DNA of 64,000 nucleotides from JBEKYD01 sp049509915 (GTDB lineage Bacteria > Acidobacteriota > Terriglobia > Bryobacterales > Bryobacteraceae): contig JBEKZL010000019.1 in the NCBI GenBank assembly GCA_049509915.1, positions 13,007-77,006 on the forward strand, read 5' to 3'. The notes under the pieces were generated by a model. It searched no databases and was not told where the DNA came from. It saw only the letters and a list, made by a program, of their open reading frames with translations. Position numbers and translations under genes: made by a program. This document shows positions 16,588-26,097 of this stretch, in pieces; within the stretch, counting starts at the first letter, position 1; each line of letters starts with the position of its first letter.

Positions 16588-19500
16588 TTAGAATCTGATT
16601 CGCGCCAGAAGTTGCCCTTGCCGCGGCGGGGAGTAGAGCGACGACGGGTTGATGTAACCGAAACCGGAAGTCACAACCCCATTGTTATACGTCGGAGTGA
16701 GTAAGGGGTTGCTTGCGGCGGGATTGTTCATTTCCGTACGGTTAAATACGTTGAAGGCCTCCATTCGGACCTCAAACGTGACGCCTTCCCGAATGCGGAA
16801 GACCCGGCCGAGGCTGAGGGACTCCTGGGGACGACGTTGGTAGCGGTAATCGTTATAGTAAGGCTGTCCCCCGAATTGCCCTGGTGCCGGGTCCGACCAC
16901 GCCGCCGGATTCAGTACAAGGGTCTTGTTTGGATCGATGCAGTGACAGTTCAGGCTATCCAAATACAGGGGTGCACCGGGTAGCCGATTGAAGAAGGTTC
17001 CCGAACCGGTACCGACGTTGCGCAGCAAAAGCGTGTTGAGGTTATTGTCCGCGAATGGCGACTCAATTGGTATTCCACTGCCATACCGCAGGAATCCACC
17101 AAACGTCCAGTCACGGACCACCAGGCGCACCACTTTGCTGCTCGTGATCGCGGGCGTATTGTAGGAGAACCCGGTGGTTAACACTAACGGTTGCGATTCA
17201 CTCGATATCCCCTTGTTTATGCCGCGGTTGTAGACATCGTTGAGAAGCACGGGATTCCAGCCCACAGCATCCATCGCCCCAAGCGACTCTTCATTGTCGT
17301 AGGTGAATGCCATCGTCCCTTGCAAGCCATGCGAGAAACGCTTGATCAGTGTGGTCTGGAGTCCGTCGTACCAGGTGTTGCCCAATGGCGCCCATTTCGC
17401 GCTGATGCTGGTGAACTGCGGATAGGGCCGGATGGCCTGCGCCAAGGTTAAGGTCATGGGGAACCCGGGGTATGGCGCTTTGAAGCCCGCGCCAATCACT
17501 TGCGGGGAATTCATGGGCGAAACCAGCAGCGCCTGGGTGGCCGCGCTGTTGATATTCAGGCCGTGCGCAGCCAGGATCTGGTTCGAGATTCCGTTGACAT
17601 CTTCCATGTTGTCTGCCTGCAGCCAGACACCCCGATTTCCCACGAATGCGACCTGGAGCATCAGATCTCGTGTAAGTTGGCGCTGCAACGAGATATTCCA
17701 CTGGTTGATCCTCGGCGGCCTGCCCGCGTTGGGATCGAGATAATAGGAAGGAGGATCGACCTCGCCCGGATCGGGCCGGATGCCGGGGTTGAGAGATGCG
17801 TTATACAACGCTGCCGGGTTGTATTGCAGTCCCCCGCTCAACTGAAGCGCCTGAACGCCAAAGGAGGAACTGGTAAAAGCGAGGCTGTTCCAGCCGGTGC
17901 CGATCATGGGCGAACCAGTCATATACTGGATGCCGGCAGTCGGACCGTAGATCAAGCCCCAGCCGCCGCGCAGGACCGTCTTGGAATTGATTTGATAAGC
18001 AAAACCAAGCCGCGGGCCTACGCCGTAGGGATACGCATGGGTAAAGCTGCAGTCGCAGCGCCCCGTGCCGTAGCCTTCATAGACCACCGCGCCCGGCAAG
18101 CCGCCGGCCGAAGGGTTAGGGGTGTTCGGCCCAAATTCGGAAAAGCGGTTGTCCATCTCGTGCCACGGGGTCTGGTAATCCCAGCGCAAGCCGTAATCGA
18201 AAGTAAGCTTGCGCGTCACCTTCCAGGTATCCTGAATGAAAAGCCCGTAGCCCCACTTTCGCATTTGGGGGTCCTGGCCGGAACTTACCGAGGCGCTATC
18301 CACAGCGCCGAGCAGGAAGCTGGCGTACGAGAACCCCACCGAGCCTCCATTCAGGGTCAGCGATTGCAGGTAGGGCAAGCCCGTCTCGGAGTTATTAAAA
18401 TTATAGACACCAAAGGTTCCGCCGGCATTGACGTCGCTCCAGATTTGCTTATGCCCTTCGGCGCCGGCCTTGAACGTGTGGTTGTCCCTCACCCACGTCA
18501 CGCTTGTAGTCACGGTGGGGTTGTCGTCGTAATAGGTGCCGGCATTAGTCGGCCCCATCGTGGCCGTGGCGCCGGTCGATCCCGGTCCGGTAAAACTGGG
18601 GTTGAATCCGCCGCCATCCGCATTGGTTGTGATGTTAATCTGGGGAAAACCAGATGGGGTCCTCGAAGCTCCCACCAGACCGAGGTTTTGGGGCGCATTA
18701 TAGCCCAGCGTGCCCGGCGGCGCGGAATCCGTATGAACGTAACGCTCTTCGCCGACACCGACATGGACCAGGAGGGTAGGCGTGATCGTCTCATCCACGG
18801 TGAACCTGTAACTGTTGGTACGGGTCTTGTAGTAGCGTGCGGCGGAGATAGGCTGCGGCATACCGTCGCCGAAGTTCTTCGAGACATCGTTCTCCCAGTC
18901 GGACCAATAGACGGCTATCTTTGTCTTGGAGCCCAGGTACTGATCGATCTTGATGCTGGGAATCGAATTTACGGTCGGCAGCGTATCGGTTTCCGCATAG
19001 TTGTTAACCGTCCCGGAAGTGGTTGGATTCGGAATCAGCGCCTGAATCTTGGCCGCAACCGGGTCGATCCGGCTCGTCGGGATGATATTGCCAGGGAACG
19101 GAGTGCGAATCGATTGGCCATTCACGACAGCCGTCGTGGCCGGATCGTAGATCATATTCTCCATAATCGGGTTGCCGTTCGGTTCCGTGCCGAGGGTTGC
19201 CCCCGTCAATGCCGCGCTGAAGTTACCCGTGCGGTAGGCGGAGGTAGGCACGGTTCCGAATACGCCCGAGTATCCCTGCGTAATGCGATACTGCTCCAGG
19301 TTGAAGAAGAAGAAAGTCTTGTCCTTGCCATTGTAGATTTTGGGGATCCAGACCGGACCGCCCACGCTGAAACCGTAATCGTTGTTCCGGTCCTTCGGGC
19401 GTACCAATCCCCCCGACCCGTTGTTGGTGAATGGCTCGCCTGCGTTGAAATCTTCATTCGTAAAGTAATCGTATCCACTGCCATGAAGCTGGTTCGTGCC

Positions 19501-20140
19501 GGATTTCGAAGTGAAGTTGAAAAGCCCGCCGGCGACCTGGCCAAACTCGGCTGCGTAGTTGCTGGTTTGCAGCGTGAACTCCTGGAGCGCCTCGGCGGAT
19601 GGGTGGCTTTCGGAAAGATGCGTGGGGTCGATTCCGTTGGTGATATCCTGGCCGTCCATCAGAACCCTGAATTGCCCGTTGGGTATGCCGTTCACCTTTA
19701 CTTCGAAGTTCGAACCGGCATCGTAGGTGACGTTGGCGCCTCAGCAAAGGCGCATCGGCATTCACCATCACCGATTCGGTCGCCGAACCGACCCGGAGAG
19801 ACACGTCGATGCGGGCGGTCTGCACCGTCATGACGTGGATGCCTTTCTGAATGTATTTCTCGAACCCGCGCGCTTCCACGCTCAAGTCGTAGGTCCCGAC
19901 CGGCAACGACGTGAGTGTGTAATTCCCAGTGGAGGTAGTGACAGTCTCGTATACCCCACCGGTCTCCGTGCGCGTGGCAACCACCTTTGCGGCTGGGACC
20001 GAGGCGCCTGTCGCGTCCGAAATGGTCCCGGTGATATCCCCACGATCAGTTTGGGCCGTGATGGATAGTGGGATTGTAAGAATCAGTACCATGAGCGAGA
20101 TACTGATTCGGGAATAGAAAGAAAGCAGACTCGGCCTCAT
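16588..20140 (-). pseudogene. Oar-like TonB-dependent receptor, broken by frameshift and short internal deletion
   Basis: The N-terminal part (from 20140) carries a signal peptide and a CarboxypepD_reg-like domain (TDRGDITGTISDATGASVPA, YDLSVEARGFEKYIQKGIHV), then leaves frame near 19740 after VMVNADAPLLRR. The rest (from about 19740 to 16588, 1035 residues open) resumes in another frame with ANVTYDAGSNFEVKVNGIPN, plug motifs (MDGQDITNGIDPTHL, LQTSNYAAEFGQVAGG) and a full barrel ending in LLARIRF. In intact relatives some 35 residues with TES/NLP plug-entry signatures lie between the two parts and are missing here, so one extra base would not repair it. It is downstream of the CRTAC1 and TPR genes. 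Confidence 0.75.
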
Positions 20141-20205
20141 TCAGCCCCCTTGTCGCGTCAACGGAAAAGAATTGAATACACTTACTCGTTGACGAATCGG
20201 GAGAG

Positions 20206-20234
20206 ATATTATCACAGGCATTGCTGGAAATCAA
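20206..20234 (-). promoter_or_regulatory. Sigma70-type promoter of the minus-strand receptor gene
   Basis: Read on the minus strand, TTGATT (20234-20229) and TAATAT (20211-20206) are 17 bp apart. Transcription would start about 20199, some 60 nt before the ATG at 20140. The stretch 20141-20355 holds nothing else obvious. Confidence 0.45.
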
Positions 20235-20355
20235 GAAGATTAATACGTAAATAGACACTACTCTCATAAAATGAAATATTATGCCGTAAACTGAAATATA
20301 GCCCAAGCCGCCGACCCTGAATGCGGGGAGCGTTTCTGGAAACTCCAGGACGGGT

Positions 20356-21207
20356 TTATTTCCCAACCTGGTTTTCGGCGGCGCGTATGGCCGCCGCTTG
20401 CGCGGCCGCCAGTTGGTCCCGACCGGCTGCCGAATAGGCCCGCACGAGAAGATAGCGAATCTGCACATCCGTCACATCTCCGGGCGGCAGCGGAAGGGCT
20501 TCCTCAGCAGCCTTGGCCGCTCCGTTGGCGTCTCCCTTACGCAGCAACAGCCGGGCGATCGCAAAGTGGACATCCCGTGAGTTTGGATACAATTGCAGAG
20601 CTCGGTTCAGTGCTTTGCCGCAGTCGGTCAACCTTCCGAGCACTTGCAGCAGCCGCGCGTAAACCAGTAGGCTGTCTGCATTTGGTGTGCCTGCGGCTTC
20701 CTCCAGCCGTATGGCTTCCTCGGCAAAGGTCACCGCCCTTGCCGGGTCGCCCATCCGTTCATACGTCAACCCGAGGTAGAGCGGCGCGTGGGCGTACCGC
20801 GGATTCAGTTTTCGCGAGGCTCCCAATTCGGCCAGGGCGTGGGACCAATCGTCCCGCAGGTAGTACCAGAATCCATACAGGAAGCGGGCATACCAGGAGG
20901 AAGGGTCCGCCGCAACCGCACGCTCCAGACTCTGGCCGGCTATGTCGAGCCGGTTCGCCCCGATGGCAATTTTCGCCTTGAGCGTTAGCGCCGGAACATG
21001 CTTGGGGTCGGCGCCGAGCGCCTCTTCCAGGGCCGCGAGGCTCTCCGGTAACTTGTGCTGTTCGAACAACGCATTGGCCGTCTCATAAGCCCGTTCGGCC
21101 CTCACGGCAGGGGGGGCGGGCTCGCCTAACTTTCCCCCCGGCGATTGCCCGGCGGCCGCCGTCGATGCGACCAGGAGCGCCAAAGCTGGCAGGATTCGGG
21201 GTCTCAT
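20356..21207 (-). CDS. Secreted TPR-repeat protein
   Basis: A 283-residue periplasmic or secreted protein with a signal peptide (MRPRILPALALLVASTAAAG) and tandem tetratricopeptide repeats: ALFEQHKLPESLAALEEALG, GFWYYLRDDWSHALAELGA, YLGLTYERMGDPARAVTFAE and ALNRALQLYPNSRDVHFAIA. TPR arrays mediate protein-protein contacts. The start ATG 21207 overlaps the stop of the upstream CRTAC1 gene (ATGA), so translation is coupled; a TTG nine bases earlier is less likely. The pair resembles recurrent acidobacterial CRTAC1-TPR modules and probably contributes to an extracellular or envelope complex with the downstream receptor, now broken. Confidence 0.8.
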   Translation of the reverse strand: MRPRILPALALLVASTAAAGQSPGGKLGEPAPPAVRAERAYETANALFEQHKLPESLAALEEALGADPKHVPALTLKAKIAIGANRLDIAGQSLERAVAADPSSWYARFLYGFWYYLRDDWSHALAELGASRKLNPRYAHAPLYLGLTYERMGDPARAVTFAEEAIRLEEAAGTPNADSLLVYARLLQVLGRLTDCGKALNRALQLYPNSRDVHFAIARLLLRKGDANGAAKAAEEALPLPPGDVTDVQIRYLLVRAYSAAGRDQLAAAQAAAIRAAENQVGK

Positions 21208-22862
21208 GGCGCCCAAGCCTCCTTAACTTTGACGATGCGATCCGCCGGAACGTCCGTCATTGTCTGCGTCTGCCCGCCCGGCCACCGTATCTCCACCTTG
21301 CTGGCCCGCTGGTTGCCCGCCAGACCGAAGCGTACCAGGGCCTCGCTCGAGGAAGCATATCCCACCGATGTGGTGGCGTGATTGGTGAGGGTCCTTCCAT
21401 CCGGGAGCGTAAGTCGTATGACCGCTCCCAGCCCCTGCCGGTTGCTGTGTGTTCCCTGAATCTGAAACGCCAGCCAATGACCCGCGTTGGGAGTCACATT
21501 CCTGTAGAGTTTTGCCGGTCCGTTCAGAACCGATACCACCACATCCACGCGCCCGTCATTGTCGAAGTCGGCAAATGCCGCTCCATGGTGCATCGCGGGT
21601 TTCTGAAAATCCTCCCCCGCGGTGGCGGAGACGTCTTCGAAGCGCTTGCCGCCCAGATTGCGAAAGATCTTGTTCGGAAGGGCCACGCTTCGCCCGATGA
21701 AGCGTTCCAGGTTGGGAAAGTGCGACAGCGAGAAGAAAAGGTCCTTCCATCCGTCATTGTCGAAGTCAAACATGCCCAGGCTCCAGCCGGTGAGTTGGCG
21801 CGTGCCCGCCTGAATGCCGGTGCGCTCACCCCAGTCGTCGAACTGGTATCTTTTCCCCAGGTTGCGGAAAAGCAGGAACGTATCGCCGATCATGCCGGAG
21901 ACCACCAGGTCGGGCAAGCCGTCGTTGTCGAAATCCCGGAAATCGGCGCCCATGCCCGCGATCGGGGTTCCATCTTCGCGAAACGCAACGCCGGCCTCCA
22001 GGCCGATTTCCTCGAAAGTGCCATCTCCCTGGTTCCGGAACAGGGTGCAACGAACTGAGTCGTTGGCGACGAAGATGTCGGTGAATCCATCCTGGTCGAA
22101 ATCGGCAAACGCCACGCCCATCCCTTTGCCCACGTAGCGGGCGATGCCGGAGGCTTCCGAGACATCCGTAAACGTGCCGTCGTGGTTGTTGTGGAAGAGT
22201 TGGTTCACAAGCCCGGGATAGTCGTTCGGATGGCAATAGATCGGGTTTCCAGGAATTCCGCACGAGGGTTCCGTTCTGGGGTCCCAAGCCACATAATTGG
22301 AGACGAACAGGTCCAGCCAGCCGTCGTTGTCATAATCGAACCAGCCGGCTGCCACAGCCCACATCTTGCCCCGCCTGGCATCCACTCCCGTCAGACCGGC
22401 CTGTACGGTGACGTCGCGAAACCGCCCGTTGCCAAGATTCTGGTATAGGATATTGCGGTTCACTCCGGCCACGAAGATATCCGTGAATCCGTCGTTATTG
22501 TAGTCGCCGGTAGCGACCGCCATCGAGTAACCCGCGCCGGCCACACCCGCTTCCTCGGTAACGTCGGTGAAAGTCATGTTGCAGTTATTGCGATAGAGAC
22601 GGTTGTAGAACTGCGGAGAAATCTTCTCTAAAGAGGGGAGCGCCGCCCCGTTCGCGAAATACACGTCCGTGCAGCCGTCGTTGTTGTAATCAAATGCGGC
22701 CACCCCTCCGGTCATTAGTTCGACTTGGCGGAAGCGGCCGACGGCGCCGTTATTCAGTTGGAAATGCAGCCCGGATTTCCCAGCTACTTCATCGAACTTG
22801 ATTTGGCCACATACAACCGCGGCGGATACCAGAGTAGCCATCCCAGCCAAAGATCGCACCAT
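21204..22862 (-). CDS. CRTAC1-family protein with FG-GAP/VCBS repeats and ASPIC/UnbV C-terminus
   Basis: A 552-residue secreted protein. The signal peptide (MVRSLAGMATLVSAAVVCG) is followed by seven calcium-loop repeats of the FG-GAP type: DYNNDGCTDVYFANG, DYNNDGFTDIFVAG, DYDNDGWLDLFVSNY, DFDQDGFTDIFVAND, DFDNDGLPDLVVSG, DFDNDGWKDLFF and DFDNDGRVDVVVS. They predict a calcium-stabilised beta-propeller. The last 70 residues (NRQGLGAVIRLTLPDG, SSEALVRFGLAG, VEIRWPGGQTQTMTDV) are an ASPIC/UnbV domain. Substrate is unknown; extracellular binding is likely. It is first in a coupled pair with the TPR gene and the receptor pseudogene lies downstream. Confidence 0.85.
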   Translation of the reverse strand: MVRSLAGMATLVSAAVVCGQIKFDEVAGKSGLHFQLNNGAVGRFRQVELMTGGVAAFDYNNDGCTDVYFANGAALPSLEKISPQFYNRLYRNNCNMTFTDVTEEAGVAGAGYSMAVATGDYNNDGFTDIFVAGVNRNILYQNLGNGRFRDVTVQAGLTGVDARRGKMWAVAAGWFDYDNDGWLDLFVSNYVAWDPRTEPSCGIPGNPIYCHPNDYPGLVNQLFHNNHDGTFTDVSEASGIARYVGKGMGVAFADFDQDGFTDIFVANDSVRCTLFRNQGDGTFEEIGLEAGVAFREDGTPIAGMGADFRDFDNDGLPDLVVSGMIGDTFLLFRNLGKRYQFDDWGERTGIQAGTRQLTGWSLGMFDFDNDGWKDLFFSLSHFPNLERFIGRSVALPNKIFRNLGGKRFEDVSATAGEDFQKPAMHHGAAFADFDNDGRVDVVVSVLNGPAKLYRNVTPNAGHWLAFQIQGTHSNRQGLGAVIRLTLPDGRTLTNHATTSVGYASSSEALVRFGLAGNQRASKVEIRWPGGQTQTMTDVPADRIVKVKEAWAP

Positions 22863-23369
22863 TCCCTACCCTTACACTTTCTCCAATCCGAAATCCGTTC
22901 CCGCCCTACAGTAGCCATCCCGCCCCAGGGTCTGCTCATGAGTGTTTCACCTCGGAAACCGGAGCAGATTGCGTCCCGTCCGCTCCAGAGGCCAAGTTCG
23001 AGAAAGGCTGTCGCGTAGCCTGAGAAACGCGGCCGTCTGCTTCCTGATGACTTCAAGAATACACCTTCCGCCGCTGTTCCATGCTGCAGCCGTTTAGCCG
23101 CCAGACAGTGCGTAAGGTAACGGGGCTGCATCCCGCGGATCCGGCTAATCGTTGGCCGCCGCCCCAAGAACCGCTGGGGAAGCCGCGCAATTGCCGGCGT
23201 TCGAGCGCTCCCCAACGGCCGTCCGGCGGTGCCGCAGGACCTCGCGCGGGTTCGCGCCGCGGATGGACGCGTCGGCGCGACAGGTCTCGGCAAGCGGGGC
23301 GGGAGTCGACCTATCGCTGTCGAAACCGTCGCCGCGCCCGGGGCTTTGATGGCGTGCGGTGTTCAAGGG
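22863..23369. other. Non-coding stretch, no recognisable gene
   Basis: This 507-bp stretch upstream of the CRTAC1 gene has no frame on either strand with a recognisable domain. It probably holds the CRTAC1 operon promoter and the degraded edge of the neighbouring pseudogene. Confidence 0.4.
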
Positions 23370-23838
23370 CACCGGCACTCACACGCACCTTCACGAACAA
23401 CGGCCCGAAATCGGCATCGTCGATGTCGAAATAGTAGTGGTCCACGTACACTGTCTTGTCCTACGTGAACTCGAACCGCCCGTTGACCTTCTTGCCTTGA
23501 GATGCCTGCGCCTTCTCCTGCGCCACCCGATGAAGACGATGCCGCCGTGAATCCCGCGTTTCTGCCGGATTTGGTTGGCGACATCGTCCTTGTGTTCGTG
23601 ATGCATGACTTGGTAAATCGGAATCTTCTCCTGCCGACTTCACCGCTTCGCGGAACCTTTCGGTGACCTGCCCCAGCACCGCCTGCGACGGAATCGGATT
23701 CCACAACTGCTCGCGCACGAAGGCCACCAGGCCACCCGATGTCGCCAGCGGCCCAATGTACCGGTGCAAGTACGGCCGGGACCGGCATTCCACTTCCAGC
23801 GTGACGTGTCCATTCAGTAGTTCAGTGCTGTTCGCCAT
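23370..23838 (-). pseudogene. Remnant of an uncharacterised multicopy family, frameshifted
   Basis: From ATG 23838 the minus strand reads MANSTELLNGHVTLEVE, LHRYIGPLATSGGLVAFV and VLGQVTERFREAVK, then changes frame for KDDVANQIRQKRGIHGGIVF, changes back for VAQEKAQASQGKKVNGRFEF, and again for DKTVYVDHYYFDIDDADFG. The ordered blocks (HVTLEVE, KDDVAN, GVAQEKA, DKTVYV-x-HYYF) fit a protein family I recall as scattered in acidobacterial metagenomes, without a known function. At least three frame changes show it is dead. The family may belong to mobile DNA. Confidence 0.5.
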
Positions 23839-24173
23839 GCCGGAAATGTTACGGAATCCCGAGGGCCGCTGCTCGTCAGTCCGAGGTCGAAGACCTCGCC
23901 AGGATTCCTTCAATGTTCGGATGCATGCCGGCTGTTCGCTGTGTAGCTCAATACTACCGTAGCCCGTTCATTTCGGTGTAACCAGAGCCCTCCTTCCATT
24001 GAGGCGCTGTCGAGCCAGAGAAGGCAGCCCTTGCGGCGAGAGGCTTCATCATTCGCCGTCGAGCGCAGCTCGACCAGCCGGCCTGGAAGCGGCGGTCCGC
24101 TAGCCGGCAGGATCTGCCCCCGCGCCATCGACGCCGCGCTGGCGGGCCTCCGAGTGCCCGCCGGACAAAGTCC

Positions 24174-24609
24174 GATGGAACTCTTCACCCGGCTTTTCGG
24201 CGATATGCTCATTTTTGTATACCACTGCTTCGACCGCGTCGTCATCCACGGCTACCTGAGCGGGCCCGTCCCGACCGGAACAGGTGGTCCATTTCGTTGG
24301 TCACGTTCTCGGCATCCCGGTGGTGAGCAAGGAGTTGCTCAGCCGGCGCACCGACGATTACCGCGACTGGGTGGGGGCCTTCGCCCACAATCACAAAATG
24401 GAAGGGGCGGAGAAAGGACTCCGCAAAGAGGATCACGTGCTGCCCGCAAGCGTCCCTGCGGACCGCTGGCCAACAGCCGCTTCCACCACCAACCTGACCC
24501 CGCACCCCGCCCCAACCGCAAACTCGAAGCGGCGTACCAAAACGCCGACAGAACCATTCAGGCCATCGTCGATCTACTGACCGCCGGCGTGAAATTACCG
24601 AGGCGCTGA
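24174..24609 (+). pseudogene. Second, oppositely oriented remnant of a related family
   Basis: From ATG 24174 the plus strand reads MELFTRLFGDMLIFVYHCF and DRVVIHGYLSG, changes frame at about 24270 for RPEQVVHFVGHVLGIPVVSK and GLRKEDHVLPA, and after another change ends with NRKLEAAYQNADRTIQAIVD and a stop at 24609. The core (FDRxxIxGYLSG, a LGIPV-like turn, a KED block) resembles the first blocks of the remnant at 23370-23838 (LHRYIGPLA, LWNPIPS). The middle and end are truncated. The two relics face each other across about 330 bp of uninformative sequence. Confidence 0.45.
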
Positions 24610-24719
24610 GCCAGAGGTCGTTCCCGGATTCCTCGCTTCAAGAGTTTTGCATCCAAACCAAGCCAAAACGCAAATTCCGCATGAGCGGTTAGCCGCACCA
24701 TCGAGTACCATCAGTTGTG

Positions 24720-25130
24720 ATGAGAACCTTATTGTTGGTTGCCTTGATGGGCGCCCTGGCTGGAGGCGTCCATGCCGACGGCGTTGCGGGAAAATGGACG
24801 GCTCAGGTTCCCCGACTGGCGTGGGAGCCGGACCAGACCCCCGCCCAGAACACCTTCGTCTTTAAGGTGGAAAGCAAGAAGCTCACCGGTTCGGTGAATC
24901 TGGGGCTGGGCGGTGACCTGGAGATCCGGGATGGAGAAGTCAACGGAAATGAAATCTCCTTCCGGGTCGCCCTTACACTCAGCGAAAACGGCGACACCGG
25001 CCACGCCTACTCCTTCGATGTCCACTTTAAGGGCAAGGTTGTAAGGGACACCATCGAGTTCGCGCGCACGATGGATGCCGACGATTATGGAACTCCGCCC
25101 ACCAAATTTACGGCCAAGCGAGTGAAGTGA
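24720..25130 (+). CDS. Small secreted beta-rich protein, hypothetical
   Basis: A 136-residue protein with a signal peptide (MRTLLLVALMGALAGGVHA). The mature part alternates short strands and polar turns (VAGKWTAQVP, NTFVFKVESKKLTGSVNLGL, DLEIRDGEVNGNEISFRV, EFARTMDADD), the pattern of a small beta-barrel common as a stand-alone or fused domain in Acidobacteriota. A GTG directly before the ATG is an alternative start. The multiheme cytochrome starts 47 bp downstream, so the two may share a transcript. Function unknown; lipocalin-like binding is only a guess from the predicted fold. Confidence 0.65.
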   Translation: MRTLLLVALMGALAGGVHADGVAGKWTAQVPRLAWEPDQTPAQNTFVFKVESKKLTGSVNLGLGGDLEIRDGEVNGNEISFRVALTLSENGDTGHAYSFDVHFKGKVVRDTIEFARTMDADDYGTPPTKFTAKRVK

Positions 25131-25177
25131 ATCCCAGGCACGCGGCGCGAGATGTTACGCTGCAGAACTGGATTGAA

Positions 25178-26029
25178 ATGCGCATCATCCCCCTATCATT
25201 GATTGTTCTGCTGTCCGGCGCCGTCGGCGCCGCCGCCAAGGACACCTGTTTTGAGTGCCATAGCGTGATGGAAGGCATGAGCGAGGTCTTTAAGGACGAC
25301 GTTCACTACCACAACCAGCTCAGTTGCGCCGACTGCCACGGCGGCGATTCCAAAGAGGAAGACCAGAACCTCTCAATGAACGCCAGCCGGGGCTTCAAGG
25401 TTCGCGTCAAGCGGCCCGAGGTGCCCGAGTACTGCGGCCGCTGCCACAGTGACGCGGCCTTCATGCACAAGCACAATCCCAAGGAGCGCGTCGATCAAGT
25501 AGCCCTCTACCGGACCAGCGTGCATTCGACGCGACTGATGGAGGGAAGCCCGCATGCGCCTGAATGCGTGGATTGCCACGGGATTCACACCATCCGCGCC
25601 GTGAGCGATCCGCTCTCGCCGGCCAACCCCGCGCATGTGGTGGAGATGTGCGCCAAGTGCCACGCGGCGGCGGCCGAGGCGTTCAAGGTGAGTCCGCACT
25701 TCAAGCTTTTCACCGCCGAGGGGATGTCCGGCTGCACCGCCTGCCATGCCGGCCATGCCACCCAAACCGCCGGCGCCGCGATGCTCGCCGGACCCAAGGC
25801 GGTTTGCTCGAAATGCCACGCAGCCGGTTCCGCGCAGGCCCGCGCGGCCGCCGAAATAGCCCGGTTGATATCGGGCCTGGAGGCCGCCTCCAAGAAGGCG
25901 GGAGGCGCGGAAGCCGTGCGTGCGGCCGTCAGTGAGAACCTGGCAAAAGCCCGTGTGGCCGTACACAGCGTTAGCGTGGACGCCGTGATGGTTCCCGTGG
26001 ATGCGGGGATGGCGGCAGCCAAGCAATAA
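25178..26029 (+). CDS. Seven-heme periplasmic cytochrome c
   Basis: A 283-residue periplasmic electron carrier. The signal peptide is MRIIPLSLIVLLSGAVGAAA. Seven CxxCH heme attachment motifs follow in order: CFECH, CADCH, CGRCH, CVDCH, CAKCH, CTACH and CSKCH. Additional histidines such as HNPKERVDQ and SVHSTRLMEGS can be distal ligands. The C-terminal 60 residues are Ala/Val-rich helices without motifs. ATG 25178 is chosen because the upstream in-frame GTG (25127) overlaps the previous stop and would precede the signal peptide. The layout resembles NapC/NrfH-like or doubled-CxxCH cytochromes, but the electron partner is unknown. Neighbours are a secreted beta protein and a Tat-exported aldo/keto reductase. 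Confidence 0.88.
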   Translation: MRIIPLSLIVLLSGAVGAAAKDTCFECHSVMEGMSEVFKDDVHYHNQLSCADCHGGDSKEEDQNLSMNASRGFKVRVKRPEVPEYCGRCHSDAAFMHKHNPKERVDQVALYRTSVHSTRLMEGSPHAPECVDCHGIHTIRAVSDPLSPANPAHVVEMCAKCHAAAAEAFKVSPHFKLFTAEGMSGCTACHAGHATQTAGAAMLAGPKAVCSKCHAAGSAQARAAAEIARLISGLEAASKKAGGAEAVRAAVSENLAKARVAVHSVSVDAVMVPVDAGMAAAKQ

Positions 26030-26097
26030 GGATCGGCCCGGCCCGCGCAATTGAGGCCGGGGGTGGGATGTTTTTGCAGACAATTCTGGAGGTAGAG

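Noticed and set aside
17500..19833. Long open frame opposite the minus-strand receptor
   Set aside because: It is antisense to a gene with clear receptor motifs, has no recognisable domain and reflects GC-rich codon bias.
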